Positions 7,491 to 16,895 are shown, counted from the first letter of the stretch. The stretch: DNA of 64,000 bases from Wolbachia endosymbiont (group B) of Germaria angustata (GCF_964026725.1 NZ_OZ034691.1:1197050-1261049), one strand, 5' to 3'. Program-made: numbers and translations. The notes: a model not told the origin generated them from the sequence alone.

Positions 7491-8156
7491 TCAGGCTTTC
7501 AGTGATAAATTTTCAGTAGATCTTTTATGCAAATCATATACTTCAGCATAAATGGATTCTTCCGATACGCTCAACTCTTCTAATGAGTTACTAACCTTAG
7601 CGTCATATACCTCATCATAGATGGGCTCTTTTAAAAGTAAAATATCATCATGCTCAAAAATTCTAGGAGGTTTTTTAGGTGAGTTGGCCTTAAATTTTAG
7701 CTCTACTTCCTCTTTAAGCTTGTCACAACTTTCCGTTTGTTTCAAAATCTCCAATATTTCTTTTCTTTCTTTTTTTATTAGCTCACCAAGCACTAAACAA
7801 CATTTTTCTTTACGATCTTTGAGACTGTCCTTATCTCCGTACTGCATAGCTTCTGATGCTCTTTTGTATTGAAGGATTACATTTCCTATACTATTATTTA
7901 TTTCACTAATATTTGCTCCAGCACTAATAAGTAACGTCATTACATTATGATCAAGATTTGTTACTGCATACTCTAAAGCTCGATTTAAAGTTTGATCATT
8001 ATTCAAGTCAAATGACCCCTTGTTCCTAAAAGGATTAATTCTAGAAAAGAGTTTTTCAAAGCTGTTTACTATATTATGAAGACTTAAAGCTAGCCTCAAG
8101 CCTCTTATATTGCTATTTCTAGCGGATTTAATTAAAAAACTATCTACTATACCCAT
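7491..8156 (-). CDS. Ankyrin-like protein with EPIYA/pYDEV-like tyrosine motifs, 3' end cut by IS110
   Basis: This 221-residue protein has a single clear ankyrin-type unit at about residues 52-85 (LNRALEYAVTNLDHNVMTLL, then SAGANI), a Lys/Glu-rich helical stretch (about 110-160), and a C-terminal tail with two near-repeats: EPIYDEVYD (about 176-184) and ESIYAEVYD (about 199-207). These resemble EPIYA tyrosine-phosphorylation motifs of bacterial effectors, and YDEV matches the Nck SH2-binding pattern. The last codons (KA and stop) come from IS110, and the frame beside copy B ends the same way, so the native C-terminus is lost. An inverted repeat ATTGTACC/GGTACAAT lies just upstream (8158-8198). 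Effector function is inference. Confidence 0.6.
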   Translation of the reverse strand: MGIVDSFLIKSARNSNIRGLRLALSLHNIVNSFEKLFSRINPFRNKGSFDLNNDQTLNRALEYAVTNLDHNVMTLLISAGANISEINNSIGNVILQYKRASEAMQYGDKDSLKDRKEKCCLVLGELIKKERKEILEILKQTESCDKLKEEVELKFKANSPKKPPRIFEHDDILLLKEPIYDEVYDAKVSNSLEELSVSEESIYAEVYDLHKRSTENLSLKA

Positions 8157-8238
8157 GATTGTACCCCTCTATACAAAAGCTCACCATTGTGGTACAATTT
8201 TAAACTATAACGATTTATTTTATATTAATAACCGCTTT

Positions 8239-9063
8239 TCACACCCACTTAACAAGAGGCGGCATCGACATCATAATTGCATCGGGGTTACCATTAGTCA
8301 TTAAACCAAACCTTGTACCACGATCATAAAGAAGATTGAACTCCACATATCTGCCACGTTTTATCAATTGTTCTTCTCGTTGTTCTTTTGTCCAAGATTT
8401 TTGCATATGTTTGTGTATGATGTGTAAATAAATTTCTAAAAAGGCTTCACCTACTGCTTTTGTGAACTCAAAATCATTTTTCCAGTTGCCAGAAGTTAGA
8501 TTGTCATAAAAAATTCCACCAATACCACGTGGCTCTTTTCTATGTTGTAAAAAAAAGTAATCATCACATTGCTTTTTAAATTTCGGATAATATTCGATGT
8601 TGAACTCATCGCAAGTTGCTTTAATTGATTCGTGAATATACTTGCAATCTCCCTCATCTTTATAAATTGGAGTAAAGTCCATTCCTCCACCAAACCATTG
8701 TTTTGAGGTATATATCAGCCTTGTGTTCATATGTGCTGCAGGGATAAGGGGAGATTGCATGTGAGACACTAAAGATATACCGCTTGCCCAAAACTCTCCA
8801 TTGCTTTCACTTGCACCAGGAATTTCATTAATGGCTGAGTCTTCGAGCTTTCCGTATACTCTTGAAACGTTTACTCCAACTTTTTCAAAAATATTACCAA
8901 AGATAATTGTAGATTCACCACTTCCTCCACCTGGTCGGTTCCACTTTCTTTTTTCGATTTTTGGTTCTGTGAATGACTGTACCTCAATTGATAAGAAAGA
9001 TTCGGTGATCTTGTTTCTCAGTGTGCAGAACCATTCAAATGCTTGTGTCTTTTGTTTTTCCAT
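8239..9063 (-). CDS. hemF: Oxygen-dependent coproporphyrinogen III oxidase
   Basis: HemF uses O2 to decarboxylate two propionate side chains of coproporphyrinogen III, giving protoporphyrinogen IX in heme synthesis. The 274-residue frame shows the family signatures: RPGGGSGESTIIFGNIFEKV (about residues 43-62), NTRLIYTSKQWFGGGMDFTP (about 112-131) and the C-terminal RYVEFNLLYDRGTRFGL with its YDRGT loop. The length is typical of alphaproteobacterial HemF. It begins MEKQKTQAFEWF with an ATG at 9063. The gene reads leftwards away from the divergent cckA gene, and the ~135 bp between them should hold both promoters. Confidence 0.95.
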   Translation of the reverse strand: MEKQKTQAFEWFCTLRNKITESFLSIEVQSFTEPKIEKRKWNRPGGGSGESTIIFGNIFEKVGVNVSRVYGKLEDSAINEIPGASESNGEFWASGISLVSHMQSPLIPAAHMNTRLIYTSKQWFGGGMDFTPIYKDEGDCKYIHESIKATCDEFNIEYYPKFKKQCDDYFFLQHRKEPRGIGGIFYDNLTSGNWKNDFEFTKAVGEAFLEIYLHIIHKHMQKSWTKEQREEQLIKRGRYVEFNLLYDRGTRFGLMTNGNPDAIMMSMPPLVKWV

Positions 9064-9198
9064 AATGCCTTCTATTGGCTTATTAATATTATTGTACTCT
9101 ATATTTACAGGACTTAATTAGATTGGGATAGTAACTACCCATCAAGGATGTTAATAAATCTATAATAATTAAATCAATATAGTAGAATATTTTTATAT

Positions 9199-11700
9199 GT
9201 GCAAGGATGCCAAGCAATAATGAGTAAAAGATACATAGATAACAAAAAAGAGAACAGAGTTGACTTCATACTAAGAAATTATGGGATGTCAATTATTGTG
9301 ATGGCAGTCATTATGTTCTTACCTCCAATAGCAATATCAGTACTCTATTTTTCTAATGTATATAGTCAGCATGTTAATATAGAGATTAATTTATTAATTA
9401 GCATTCTAATGACTCTCTTTGTGGTATATAATATAAAACGTTACAAGTATCTACTTAATATCATAGAGTTTCAAAATACAATATTTGCAAATGCGCTGAA
9501 TCATAATACAGAGTTTTGTCTCATTTTACATAAAGATGAGGGTATTATTTATGCTGATGCGAGGTTCTACGAAAGGTTTAAAGATCACATAAACGATGAT
9601 GTTACGCTAGATAAAATTCTTGAAGCAGGAGATGTGTCAGAAAAAGACAGAAAATCACTCTATCATGCGTTAAGAAATAACACTTCTGTAAAAGTATGCA
9701 TTTCCTTAAGCAAGAAGAGTAGAATATCTAACTTTCTTTTGCTCTCTGAACCAATACCGGATAATCCACAAATTGCTATAAATAGTAATAAGACTTTAAA
9801 TTTATCATTAGCCCCAATAGCAAGACCGAATGGGTATTTTGTACTGAAGGCAACACAGGTAAACAAAGAGCAGGTATATGAAGAGTTGATAGAGAAACAC
9901 AATATAGCAACTTACGTTGCAAATACAAAAGGAGGTATCTTATCTGTAAATAAAAGATTTTTAGACATGTTTGAACTAAAAAAATTGGAAAAAGGTAGCT
10001 CAATCAATGATTTTATATCTCAATCTAAGTATGACGATACAATAACCAGAAATGAAATTATGTTTTTTACTATAAGCGGTGCTCCATTTAAGGCTTATAT
10101 GAGTACTGCTATATTTTGTGATAAATACAATCATAGCTATATACACGGCTTTATAACACCAACTGAATCAAATATTGTTGATTATCAACTACACCCTTGT
10201 TTTACAAATTCGTCAATTGCTATTGCACAATGCGACATAAATGGCAACTTTATAAAGAAAAATATAGCATTAGTAAAACTTGCGGGGTCAAATAATGGTT
10301 CTATCTTTGCATTGATATCAGATGGTTATCATATGAAAGTGCGTGAATATTTTTCAAGTAATAGGATAAATAATGCGTCCTTTGACGTGCAGCTCAATGG
10401 CGGTAATAACATGAAAATATATTTTAATAAGTTTCTTCATAATAAAGTGATGTTCATACTTTGTTATTTTATTGATAATACTGAACGTAAAAAACTAGAG
10501 ATAAAACTTGAGCATTATCAAAAGGTGCAAGCTATAGGGCAATTAGCAGGTGGTATTGCACATGATTTCAATAATATATTAACCGGAATAATAGGATTTT
10601 GTGATTTGCTTTTACTCCAGCACTCAGCTAGCGATCCATCTTTTGGAGATATAATACAGATACAGCAAAATGCAAAACGTGGGTCAAATTTAGTAAGACA
10701 ACTGCTTGCTTTTTCAAGAAGACAGACTTTGCAGCCAAAGATTATTAATGTAAATGGTACGATAGCTAATCTTTATGAAATGATCAAAAGATTAATAGGT
10801 GAAAATATAAAATTTAATATTTATTATGGTAGCGATTTGGGCGCTGTTAGGGCTGACCAAGGACAATTAGAGCAAGTTATGCTTAACTTAGCAGTTAATG
10901 CTGGTGCTGCTATGGAAAAGGGGGGAGAGTTAACTATACGAACCTTTAATCAAAAGGTTGATTCATTAAATTCTACACCTCAGGATATGTTTTCTCCAGA
11001 TAAGGAAACGATTGAACATGGGAATTATGTTGTGATTGAAGTGATTGATACTGGATGTGGAATGACGAGTGATATAATTGAAAAGGCATTTGATCCATTT
11101 TTTTCTACCAAAGATATTACTTCTGGTACAGGTCTTGGCCTCTCTACTGTATATGGCATTATTAAACAAACCGAAGGATACATCTATGTTGCTAGCAAAG
11201 TGAATCATGGAACTAAATTTAGCATATTTTTGCCCATAGTTTACATATCGGATGAAAATGATAAAGAGGAAGATAGTAAAGAAATAGAGAAACCGGTAGA
11301 GATTAAAGGTAATGGTATAATTTTATTAATTGAAGATGAAGATTCAGTAAGGGAATTTACTGCTAAGGCTCTTACAAGAAAAGGATTTAATGTAATAGAA
11401 GCGAGTATAGGCAGCGAGGCACTAGAGATCATTAGAAAAAAAAATCAACACATAGATCTAATAATCACTGATGTAATCATGCCAGAGGTGAGTGGTCCAG
11501 AAATAGTTAAAGAAACATTGATACATAGGCCAAACATCAAAGTTATTTTTATTTCTGGGTATGCAGAGGATGCTTTTTTAAAGAGCGATGAAATCAATAT
11601 AGAAGACTTCCATTTTTTACCCAAACCATTTACTCTGAATGAGTTAGGAAATAAGGTTCAAAGTGTGTTACACAAGACAAAAAAAGGCAGTTTACTTTGA
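9199..11700 (+). CDS. cckA: Hybrid sensor histidine kinase CckA
   Basis: CckA is the cell-cycle kinase/phosphatase that feeds phosphate via ChpT to the CtrA regulator in Alphaproteobacteria. Domains in order: two membrane segments (about residues 30-75), two or more PAS-like regions (100-420), a HisKA domain with QLAGGIAHDFNNILTGIIGF (phospho-His about residue 455), an HATPase with NLAVNAGAAM and GTGLGLSTVYGIIKQ, and a C-terminal receiver with IEDEDSV and LIITDVIMPE (phospho-Asp about 758). The AHDFNN(I/L)L box and receiver fusion separate CckA from other kinases. The longest frame starts at GTG 9199. The ATG at 9220 (MSKRYIDNKK) is a plausible alternative start. It stands alone between hemF and parA. 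Confidence 0.9.
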   Translation: MQGCQAIMSKRYIDNKKENRVDFILRNYGMSIIVMAVIMFLPPIAISVLYFSNVYSQHVNIEINLLISILMTLFVVYNIKRYKYLLNIIEFQNTIFANALNHNTEFCLILHKDEGIIYADARFYERFKDHINDDVTLDKILEAGDVSEKDRKSLYHALRNNTSVKVCISLSKKSRISNFLLLSEPIPDNPQIAINSNKTLNLSLAPIARPNGYFVLKATQVNKEQVYEELIEKHNIATYVANTKGGILSVNKRFLDMFELKKLEKGSSINDFISQSKYDDTITRNEIMFFTISGAPFKAYMSTAIFCDKYNHSYIHGFITPTESNIVDYQLHPCFTNSSIAIAQCDINGNFIKKNIALVKLAGSNNGSIFALISDGYHMKVREYFSSNRINNASFDVQLNGGNNMKIYFNKFLHNKVMFILCYFIDNTERKKLEIKLEHYQKVQAIGQLAGGIAHDFNNILTGIIGFCDLLLLQHSASDPSFGDIIQIQQNAKRGSNLVRQLLAFSRRQTLQPKIINVNGTIANLYEMIKRLIGENIKFNIYYGSDLGAVRADQGQLEQVMLNLAVNAGAAMEKGGELTIRTFNQKVDSLNSTPQDMFSPDKETIEHGNYVVIEVIDTGCGMTSDIIEKAFDPFFSTKDITSGTGLGLSTVYGIIKQTEGYIYVASKVNHGTKFSIFLPIVYISDENDKEEDSKEIEKPVEIKGNGIILLIEDEDSVREFTAKALTRKGFNVIEASIGSEALEIIRKKNQHIDLIITDVIMPEVSGPEIVKETLIHRPNIKVIFISGYAEDAFLKSDEINIEDFHFLPKPFTLNELGNKVQSVLHKTKKGSLL

Positions 11701-11785
11701 GCATGATTGGCAACAAAAAATTTTTCTAATGCAAAAATTTCTTGCATATATACAATAGAGTTATTTTATACATAAGATAAAAGGC

Positions 11786-12628
11786 GTGAGCAAGATCATT
11801 GCAATAGTAAATCAAAAGGGTGGAGTTGGTAAAACTACAACTAGTATAAATTTATCAACAGCCTTTGCTGCTGTGGGAAAAAGTACTTTACTGGTAGATC
11901 TTGACCCTCAAGGAAATGCTAGTACAGGACTTGGGATTTCTTATCGTAGCAGGGAAGAAAAAAATATATATAAAATACTGCTGAGCAGCGAAAGTGAATT
12001 GGTGGAATCGGCAATTTTCAATATAAAGAAAATTCCAAATCTATCGCTGATTTCATCAGTGGTTGACTTATCAGCTGCAGAAATTGAGCTATCACAACTT
12101 GAGCAGGGAAAATTCGTACTAAAAGATACGCTAGAGAAAGTACGTAATAATTATGAGTACATAATTATCGATTGTCCTCCATCACTTGGTCTGCTTACTA
12201 TCAATGCTCTGACCGCTGCTGACTCGATTATTGTTCCTCTTCAGTGTGAATTTTTCGCTCTGGAAGGATTGAGCCATTTAGTTAAGACTGTAGAGCTGAT
12301 AAAAAGAAATAACCTAAACCCTTTCCTGTTAATAGAAGGAATATTGCTCACAATGTATGACAGACGCAACAAACTTAGTGAGCAGATTAAAAATGATATT
12401 TGCCAATATTTAAATGATAAAGTATATAAAACTATTATCCCCTTGTATGAGACCATTATTCCACGTAATGTACGGTTATCAGAAGCGCCTTCTCATGGAA
12501 AACCTGCTATTGTATATGATCTTAAGTGTCCTGGTGCACAAGCATATATAAGTTTGGCAAAAGAAATTTTAAAGAAACACATGAGCATCTGTAAAGAGAA
12601 AAAGCTGATAAGTGAGGGTGCAGCATGA
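11786..12628 (+). CDS. parA: Chromosome partitioning ATPase ParA (Soj)
   Basis: ParA is the ATPase that moves ParB-bound origin DNA during chromosome segregation. The 280-residue protein begins SKIIAIVNQKGGVGKTTTSI, a deviant Walker A box (signature Lys in KGGVGKT, residues about 10-17). Walker A' is LVDLDPQGNAS (about 39-49) and Walker B is YIIIDCPPSLGLLT (about 122-135). The start is GTG. It overlaps parB by 4 nt (ATGA), the standard parAB operon. The 85 bp after cckA contain AT-rich promoter-like sequence. No parS-like site could be recognised by eye. Confidence 0.95.
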   Translation: MSKIIAIVNQKGGVGKTTTSINLSTAFAAVGKSTLLVDLDPQGNASTGLGISYRSREEKNIYKILLSSESELVESAIFNIKKIPNLSLISSVVDLSAAEIELSQLEQGKFVLKDTLEKVRNNYEYIIIDCPPSLGLLTINALTAADSIIVPLQCEFFALEGLSHLVKTVELIKRNNLNPFLLIEGILLTMYDRRNKLSEQIKNDICQYLNDKVYKTIIPLYETIIPRNVRLSEAPSHGKPAIVYDLKCPGAQAYISLAKEILKKHMSICKEKKLISEGAA

Positions 12629-13491
12629 AGGACAATAGGCGCTTAGGTAGAGGTCTTGCTGGCCTCATAGGCGATAATTATGGTAATAAAGAAGATCGGT
12701 TACCTATTTCATTACTACACCCGAGCAAATTTCAGCCGAGAAAATATTTTGATGAGGAGTCATTAAAAGAACTTGCAGGTTCGATAGAGAAAAATGGTAT
12801 AATACAACCTGTTGTGGTGCGCAAAGATCCAAATAATGAAGGTTATGAAATAGTAGCAGGGGAACGTCGTTGGCGAGCAAGTAAGGTCATAAATCTTGAT
12901 AGTGTGCCGGTTATCATAAAAGATTTAAATGACAAGGAATGCTTAGAAGTATCGATAATTGAAAACATACAGAGGCAAGATATTAATCCAATAGAAGAAG
13001 GTGAGGCGTACAGAAAATTAATAGATGAATTCTCCTATACACACGAAGAATTAGCCTTAACTTTAGGCAAAAGCCGCAGTCACATAACCAATATGATACG
13101 AATGCTGTCACTCCCTAATGGAGTAAAAACAATGATCAACGAGAAAAAATTGTCTATGGGTCATGCAAGAGCATTGATTAATGTTGAAAATGCGGAAAGT
13201 ATTGCAGAAAGAATAGTTTCTCAGGGCCTGAGCGTTAGACGAACTGAAAAATTGATAAAAGACTTACAACAAAATAACGACCGAAAAGAGCATAAGTGTA
13301 CTAAAAATCAAGATATGGCAGCATTAGAAGGAGCTATATCTTCTCAGCTTGGTTTAAAGATCAAAATTAATGACAGTAATTCTAAGGGTAAAGTCATGAT
13401 ACGTTATAACAACTCAAATGAATTGGATTTTATATTGAAAATTTTGAATAGAAGACTTGAATCAGCTATTAATGTCGAAAGTAGCTCATAG
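12625..13491 (+). CDS. parB: Chromosome partitioning protein ParB (Spo0J)
   Basis: ParB binds parS sites and spreads as a CTP-dependent clamp, acting with ParA in segregation. The 288-residue frame starts KDNRRLGRGLAGLIGDN, a typical N-terminal ParA-contact region. It has the ParB/Srx box IPVVV-type region with GYEIVAGERRWRASK (about 73-87, CTP-binding), ENIQRQDINPIEEGEAYRKL (about 113-132), a helix-turn-helix with LGKSRSHITNMIRMLSLP (about 147-164), and a C-terminal dimerisation region. It is coupled to parA by ATGA. It converges with ispDF across a hairpin at 13498-13554. Confidence 0.95.
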   Translation: MKDNRRLGRGLAGLIGDNYGNKEDRLPISLLHPSKFQPRKYFDEESLKELAGSIEKNGIIQPVVVRKDPNNEGYEIVAGERRWRASKVINLDSVPVIIKDLNDKECLEVSIIENIQRQDINPIEEGEAYRKLIDEFSYTHEELALTLGKSRSHITNMIRMLSLPNGVKTMINEKKLSMGHARALINVENAESIAERIVSQGLSVRRTEKLIKDLQQNNDRKEHKCTKNQDMAALEGAISSQLGLKIKINDSNSKGKVMIRYNNSNELDFILKILNRRLESAINVESSS

Positions 13492-13497
13492 AAATTT

Positions 13498-13554
13498 CTT
13501 GACAAACCTTCCCACTTTCCTTGCAATGGAAGTGAAATGGTGGAGTTTGTCAAG
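13498..13554. terminator. Bidirectional hairpin between parB and ispDF
   Basis: CTTGACAAAC (13498-13507) is the exact inverted match of GTTTGTCAAG (13545-13554). Inside them a second arm pair, CACTTTCC against GGAAGTG, extends the stem. The element lies between two convergent genes (parB ends at 13491, ispDF at 13576), where a terminator serving both strands is expected. No long U tract follows on either side, so a palindromic repeat without terminator function is possible. Confidence 0.55.
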
Positions 13555-13575
13555 TAAGTTATTTCGTTTCTACCT

Positions 13576-14781
13576 TCAATAAAAATTTGCACGCAATAGC
13601 ACAGAAGCATACGTTGCTATTGCCTCATTTCTTCCAATAGAACCTAATTTTTCCGCTGTGGTTGCTTTGATATTTACGAATTCACCATTAATTTCTAATA
13701 TTTTTGATATGAATTCCTTCATTCCTGCTTTGTAAGGCGATATTTTAGGATCTTCACAAACTATAGTAATATCTAAATTAGACACGCTATATCCTTTTTC
13801 CTGTGCTTTTTTAGCAGCAAAGTCAAGAAAATGAGATGAATTGCAATCCTTCCATTTAGAGGAATTAGGAGGAAAATGTTCTCCTATATCGCCACATCCT
13901 AGTGCTCCGAGTATTGCATCAACGATTGCATGTATTGCAACATCACCATCGGAATGTGCCTCTATTGCCATATTATGCTCAATTTCCACACCGCAAATTT
14001 TTATAAAGCTCTTAGCATCATTTTGAATTTTAACAAATTTATGTATATCATAACCGGTTCCGACACGGAATTTTGGCTCTCCAAAGAGAAGTTTTGCCAT
14101 ATTGATATCCTCTTTTGTAGTTAACTTAAAATTCTTTTTCTCACCTTCAATAATCGCAACATGTTTTTTATGCTCCACCATTAGTGATGAATCATCAGTA
14201 AATTCTTTGACTGATTGATGGCACGATAATAATTCTCTGAAATTAAAAATTTGAGGAGTTTGCATGGCTCTAAGTTTTTCTCTTGAAATCGTAGATTCAA
14301 TGAAATTATTACTCACCAACAATATAGTATCCTCGACTTCTATTGCTGGAACTACCCCTGTATATTGACCATTAATCATAGATTCAATCAAGTTGTTTAT
14401 TAGAATATTTGATACAAAAGGCCTACAAGCGTCATGTATAATAACAAAATCTGGATTGATCTTTTGCAAACTCTCTAGTCCAAGTTTAACTGAACTCTGC
14501 CTGCTTTTTCCTCCACATATTGGACTCAGCAATTTAGTATCTATAGTTGATGACGTAACTTCTTTATAGAAATCTTTTTGACTTTCATTCACTACCACTC
14601 TTATATAACTTATGTACTGATTAGCTAAGAATTTTCTAATTGTGTGAAATAAAACAGACTTACCTGCCAATTTTATATACTGTTTAGGGATTTTGGCATT
14701 GCATCTACTGCCTACTCCTGCTGCAACTATTAATGCTGCTATCTTGTATTCCTCAAGTCTGTTAGTGTGCATGCTTACCAT
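13576..14781 (-). CDS. ispDF: Bifunctional IspD/IspF enzyme of the MEP isoprenoid pathway
   Basis: The N-terminal domain (about residues 10-235) is IspD, which joins CTP to methylerythritol phosphate. It has AALIVAAGVGSRCNAKIPKQ (nucleotide loop), VIIHDACRPFV and TPQIFNF. The C-terminal domain (about 245-401) is IspF, which makes the cyclic diphosphate: FRVGTGYDIHKF (Asp and His metal ligands), EAHSDGDVAIHAIVDAILGA and the closing TTAEKLGSIGRNEAIATYA. Fusion of the two enzymes is typical of Alphaproteobacteria. In between, IspE acts on a different step and is not in this window. The 401-residue frame is complete. It converges with parB. An upstream palindrome AAAAGAATATTCTTTT lies at about 14837-14852. 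Confidence 0.95.
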   Translation of the reverse strand: MVSMHTNRLEEYKIAALIVAAGVGSRCNAKIPKQYIKLAGKSVLFHTIRKFLANQYISYIRVVVNESQKDFYKEVTSSTIDTKLLSPICGGKSRQSSVKLGLESLQKINPDFVIIHDACRPFVSNILINNLIESMINGQYTGVVPAIEVEDTILLVSNNFIESTISREKLRAMQTPQIFNFRELLSCHQSVKEFTDDSSLMVEHKKHVAIIEGEKKNFKLTTKEDINMAKLLFGEPKFRVGTGYDIHKFVKIQNDAKSFIKICGVEIEHNMAIEAHSDGDVAIHAIVDAILGALGCGDIGEHFPPNSSKWKDCNSSHFLDFAAKKAQEKGYSVSNLDITIVCEDPKISPYKAGMKEFISKILEINGEFVNIKATTAEKLGSIGRNEAIATYASVLLRANFY

Positions 14782-14865
14782 TTTCGGTGTTAATACAAGT
14801 TATCTAGCATTTTAAAAAAGTTGATCCAATTCTCAAAAAGAATATTCTTTTACTAGGTGTAATAT

Positions 14866-15772
14866 ATGCTAGAGGAAAATAATACACGTTGCTAAGTATA
14901 ATAAAGAAAATGAGATACATCTTATATTTTTTCATGGAATAGGTGATAATTATACGAATGCGGCCAGGTATATACAAGATAGATCTACATATCTCCATAG
15001 GTCTAATTTTCACACTCATGCACATAAATACCCAATTGCATTTCAAAACTATATAACTTACGCAATAGCTAGTTTCTTGTTTTTAGGAACATCAATACTA
15101 TTACCAACTTTAATATTACTTACTAATCCAATGACATCTAGGATAGCAAGTTTAGCCATCTTAGCAGCTTTAACTTGCACCTTTTTATCTGTACCACCAC
15201 TCATGATTCCGTTTATAAATAAGAATCAAAGCTTGTCTCAGCCTTCAATAAAAGAAATCAGTAAATTAATTGACAATGGTGTGAAGCCTGAAAACATTAT
15301 ACTTCTCGGCCATTCCTTTGGAGGAGCAATTGCATCAGAAGTGCTGAAATATTTTACAGACAGAGATATTAAACTCGGAGGTATTATTTTTACCAGCACT
15401 TTCAGCTCTTTTTACAATGCAATAAAGCATTTTCCAATTTCTCAGACAAAAATTCTAAGCATACTACCCTCTTGTTTGTTAAAAAAAATGCTTAAGTTCC
15501 TAAATTTAGACTTTGATATAGTAAGCAATATACAAAAGCTACAAAATAATGATATATCAATAGCGGTCATTAATCATGAAAGAGACACCTTAATACCATA
15601 TCCTGCACAATTAGCAAAAGGACTAGAAGATAATCAATCGTTAAATAGAAATTTGACCAAAATCGTTAATTTGAAAAGCTTTGAATATGACCCGCACAAC
15701 GGAGTTTTATCTGGTTGGGAATTGGATGAAAATTTAGCTGATCTAATACTTAATAAAACAATGAATAGATAG
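14866..15772 (+). pseudogene. Alpha/beta-hydrolase-like protein, frameshifted near 5' end
   Basis: A frame of 231 codons from a TTG at 15077 contains ENIILLGHSFGGAIASEVL (nucleophile elbow GHSFGG, about residue 80) and VINHERDTLIPYPAQL (Asp loop). The same frame stays open upstream to 14873 and encodes HLIFFHGIGDNYTNAARYI, which looks like the oxyanion-hole HG segment, so the true protein starts earlier. The only ATG there (14866) is one base out of frame. Removing one A from the AAAA run at 14876-14879 would give MLEEIIHVAKYNKENEI joined to the rest. A hydrophobic stretch (about 15070-15200) suggests membrane association. A frameshift mutation or sequencing error fits. The substrate is unknown. 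Confidence 0.6.
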
Positions 15773-15821
15773 TATTTACAAAAAACTGTATATTTTTTGG
15801 TAAATCGACTATGTTAGACAT

Positions 15822-16895
15822 ATGCAAAAATGTCATATAACTATTTGTTGTGTACTACTTTTTATAATAGGGGCATTATTTTTGATGCGTCCTATGATTG
15901 CTCCGTGTCTAATATCCGTTTTTGTTGCACATTTGTTTAACCCTCTAGTAACCAAGTTTGAAAAATACAGAATACCGCGTTCATGTTCTGTAGTTTTTAT
16001 AACACTTGCCTTATTGATAGCTTTTATATTAGTTATTACATTTGTTTTACCTATTATATATTTTCAAATTACTTTAATATTAAATTTCTTAGTGAATAAG
16101 ATACCTTCACTAAAACTTAAAGTGATTCCTTCTGTGCTAGAATTTCTTAATATAAAAACTGAAGATAGTTTATTTGATCACTTGTCTAACAATCTAGTAG
16201 AAAATTACAGTGATTATATATCTTATTTTATAAATGCTCTTAGCATGGGCAGTAATCTTATAATTCAAGTGCTAAGTTCAAGCTTTAGTTTGATTTACAT
16301 GGTATCATTAATAGCTATTACGCTTATGGTGTTTTTTTATGTATTACGTGATTGGCCTTCAATTGTAGAAAAGGTTAGTAAACTAATACCCATTCTTTAC
16401 AGAGAAAAAGCTGCAGGTTATTTTTCCAAAGTAGATTTCATTATATCTAATTACCTAAAGGGACAGCTAAACGTATGTATAGTTATGATGATCTTTTACT
16501 CCGTGGGCCTTAGCATAATTGGGCTGAAGCATTCTGTAGCTATTGGAATTTTATCAGGAACATTAACATTTATACCCTATATAGGTCCATTATTATACAC
16601 TATTATCGGATTTTTGAGCGCCATTACTCAATTTAGTGGATGGTTTGAAAGTGCTGCTGTCTTGCTATTATTTAGTGTTGGTCAATTAATAGACTCAAGC
16701 ATATTAGTCCCTTTATTAATAGGAAAAAAAGTTCATATACATCCAACTATCATTATTTTAGGAGTTGTCATATGCACCTCATATTTTGGGTTTATAGGTA
16801 TATTATTTTTTATTCCAATAATAGCAATGTTCAGTGTATTAGTAGAATATACAGTCAATAAATATTTTGAAAGTGAGCTTTATAAAAATGGCTAA
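15822..16895 (+). CDS. AI-2E family transporter (PerM-like permease)
   Basis: This 357-residue inner-membrane protein has about eight hydrophobic segments: a first pair (about residues 5-40), one at 55-85, a long soluble loop, and a C-terminal cluster after 190. The family pattern includes the late segment LSGTLTFIPYIGPLLYTIIGF, typical of the AI-2E/PerM group, and LIGKKVHIHPTIIILGVV near the end. Family members export various small solutes, and the name does not prove autoinducer transport. It begins 49 bp after the damaged hydrolase and is followed by hda, a pairing (perM-hda) that recurs in Alphaproteobacteria. Confidence 0.85.
   Translation: MQKCHITICCVLLFIIGALFLMRPMIAPCLISVFVAHLFNPLVTKFEKYRIPRSCSVVFITLALLIAFILVITFVLPIIYFQITLILNFLVNKIPSLKLKVIPSVLEFLNIKTEDSLFDHLSNNLVENYSDYISYFINALSMGSNLIIQVLSSSFSLIYMVSLIAITLMVFFYVLRDWPSIVEKVSKLIPILYREKAAGYFSKVDFIISNYLKGQLNVCIVMMIFYSVGLSIIGLKHSVAIGILSGTLTFIPYIGPLLYTIIGFLSAITQFSGWFESAAVLLLFSVGQLIDSSILVPLLIGKKVHIHPTIIILGVVICTSYFGFIGILFFIPIIAMFSVLVEYTVNKYFESELYKNG

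Larger units (their letters stand above)
5867..7499 (-). mobile_element. IS110-family element, copy A
   Basis: The 1633 bp from 5867 to 7499 recur at 41471-43134 with the same orientation. The boundaries are where the two loci stop matching. The element has no obvious terminal inverted repeats and I see no target duplication, as is usual for IS110. It carries one transposase gene with 15 nt after it and about 270 nt of non-coding sequence before it. One side is a phage tail gene and the other an unrelated ankyrin gene, so this copy sits at a rearrangement or deletion junction, not a simple insertion. Compared with copy B, I found one coding difference and one 31-bp duplication (in B). Confidence 0.9.

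Noticed and set aside
15077..15772. TTG at 15077 as the true start of the hydrolase
   Set aside because: The same frame continues upstream to 14873 and encodes a conserved-looking HGIGDNYT segment. The upstream frame lacks a start only because of a likely single-base insertion.
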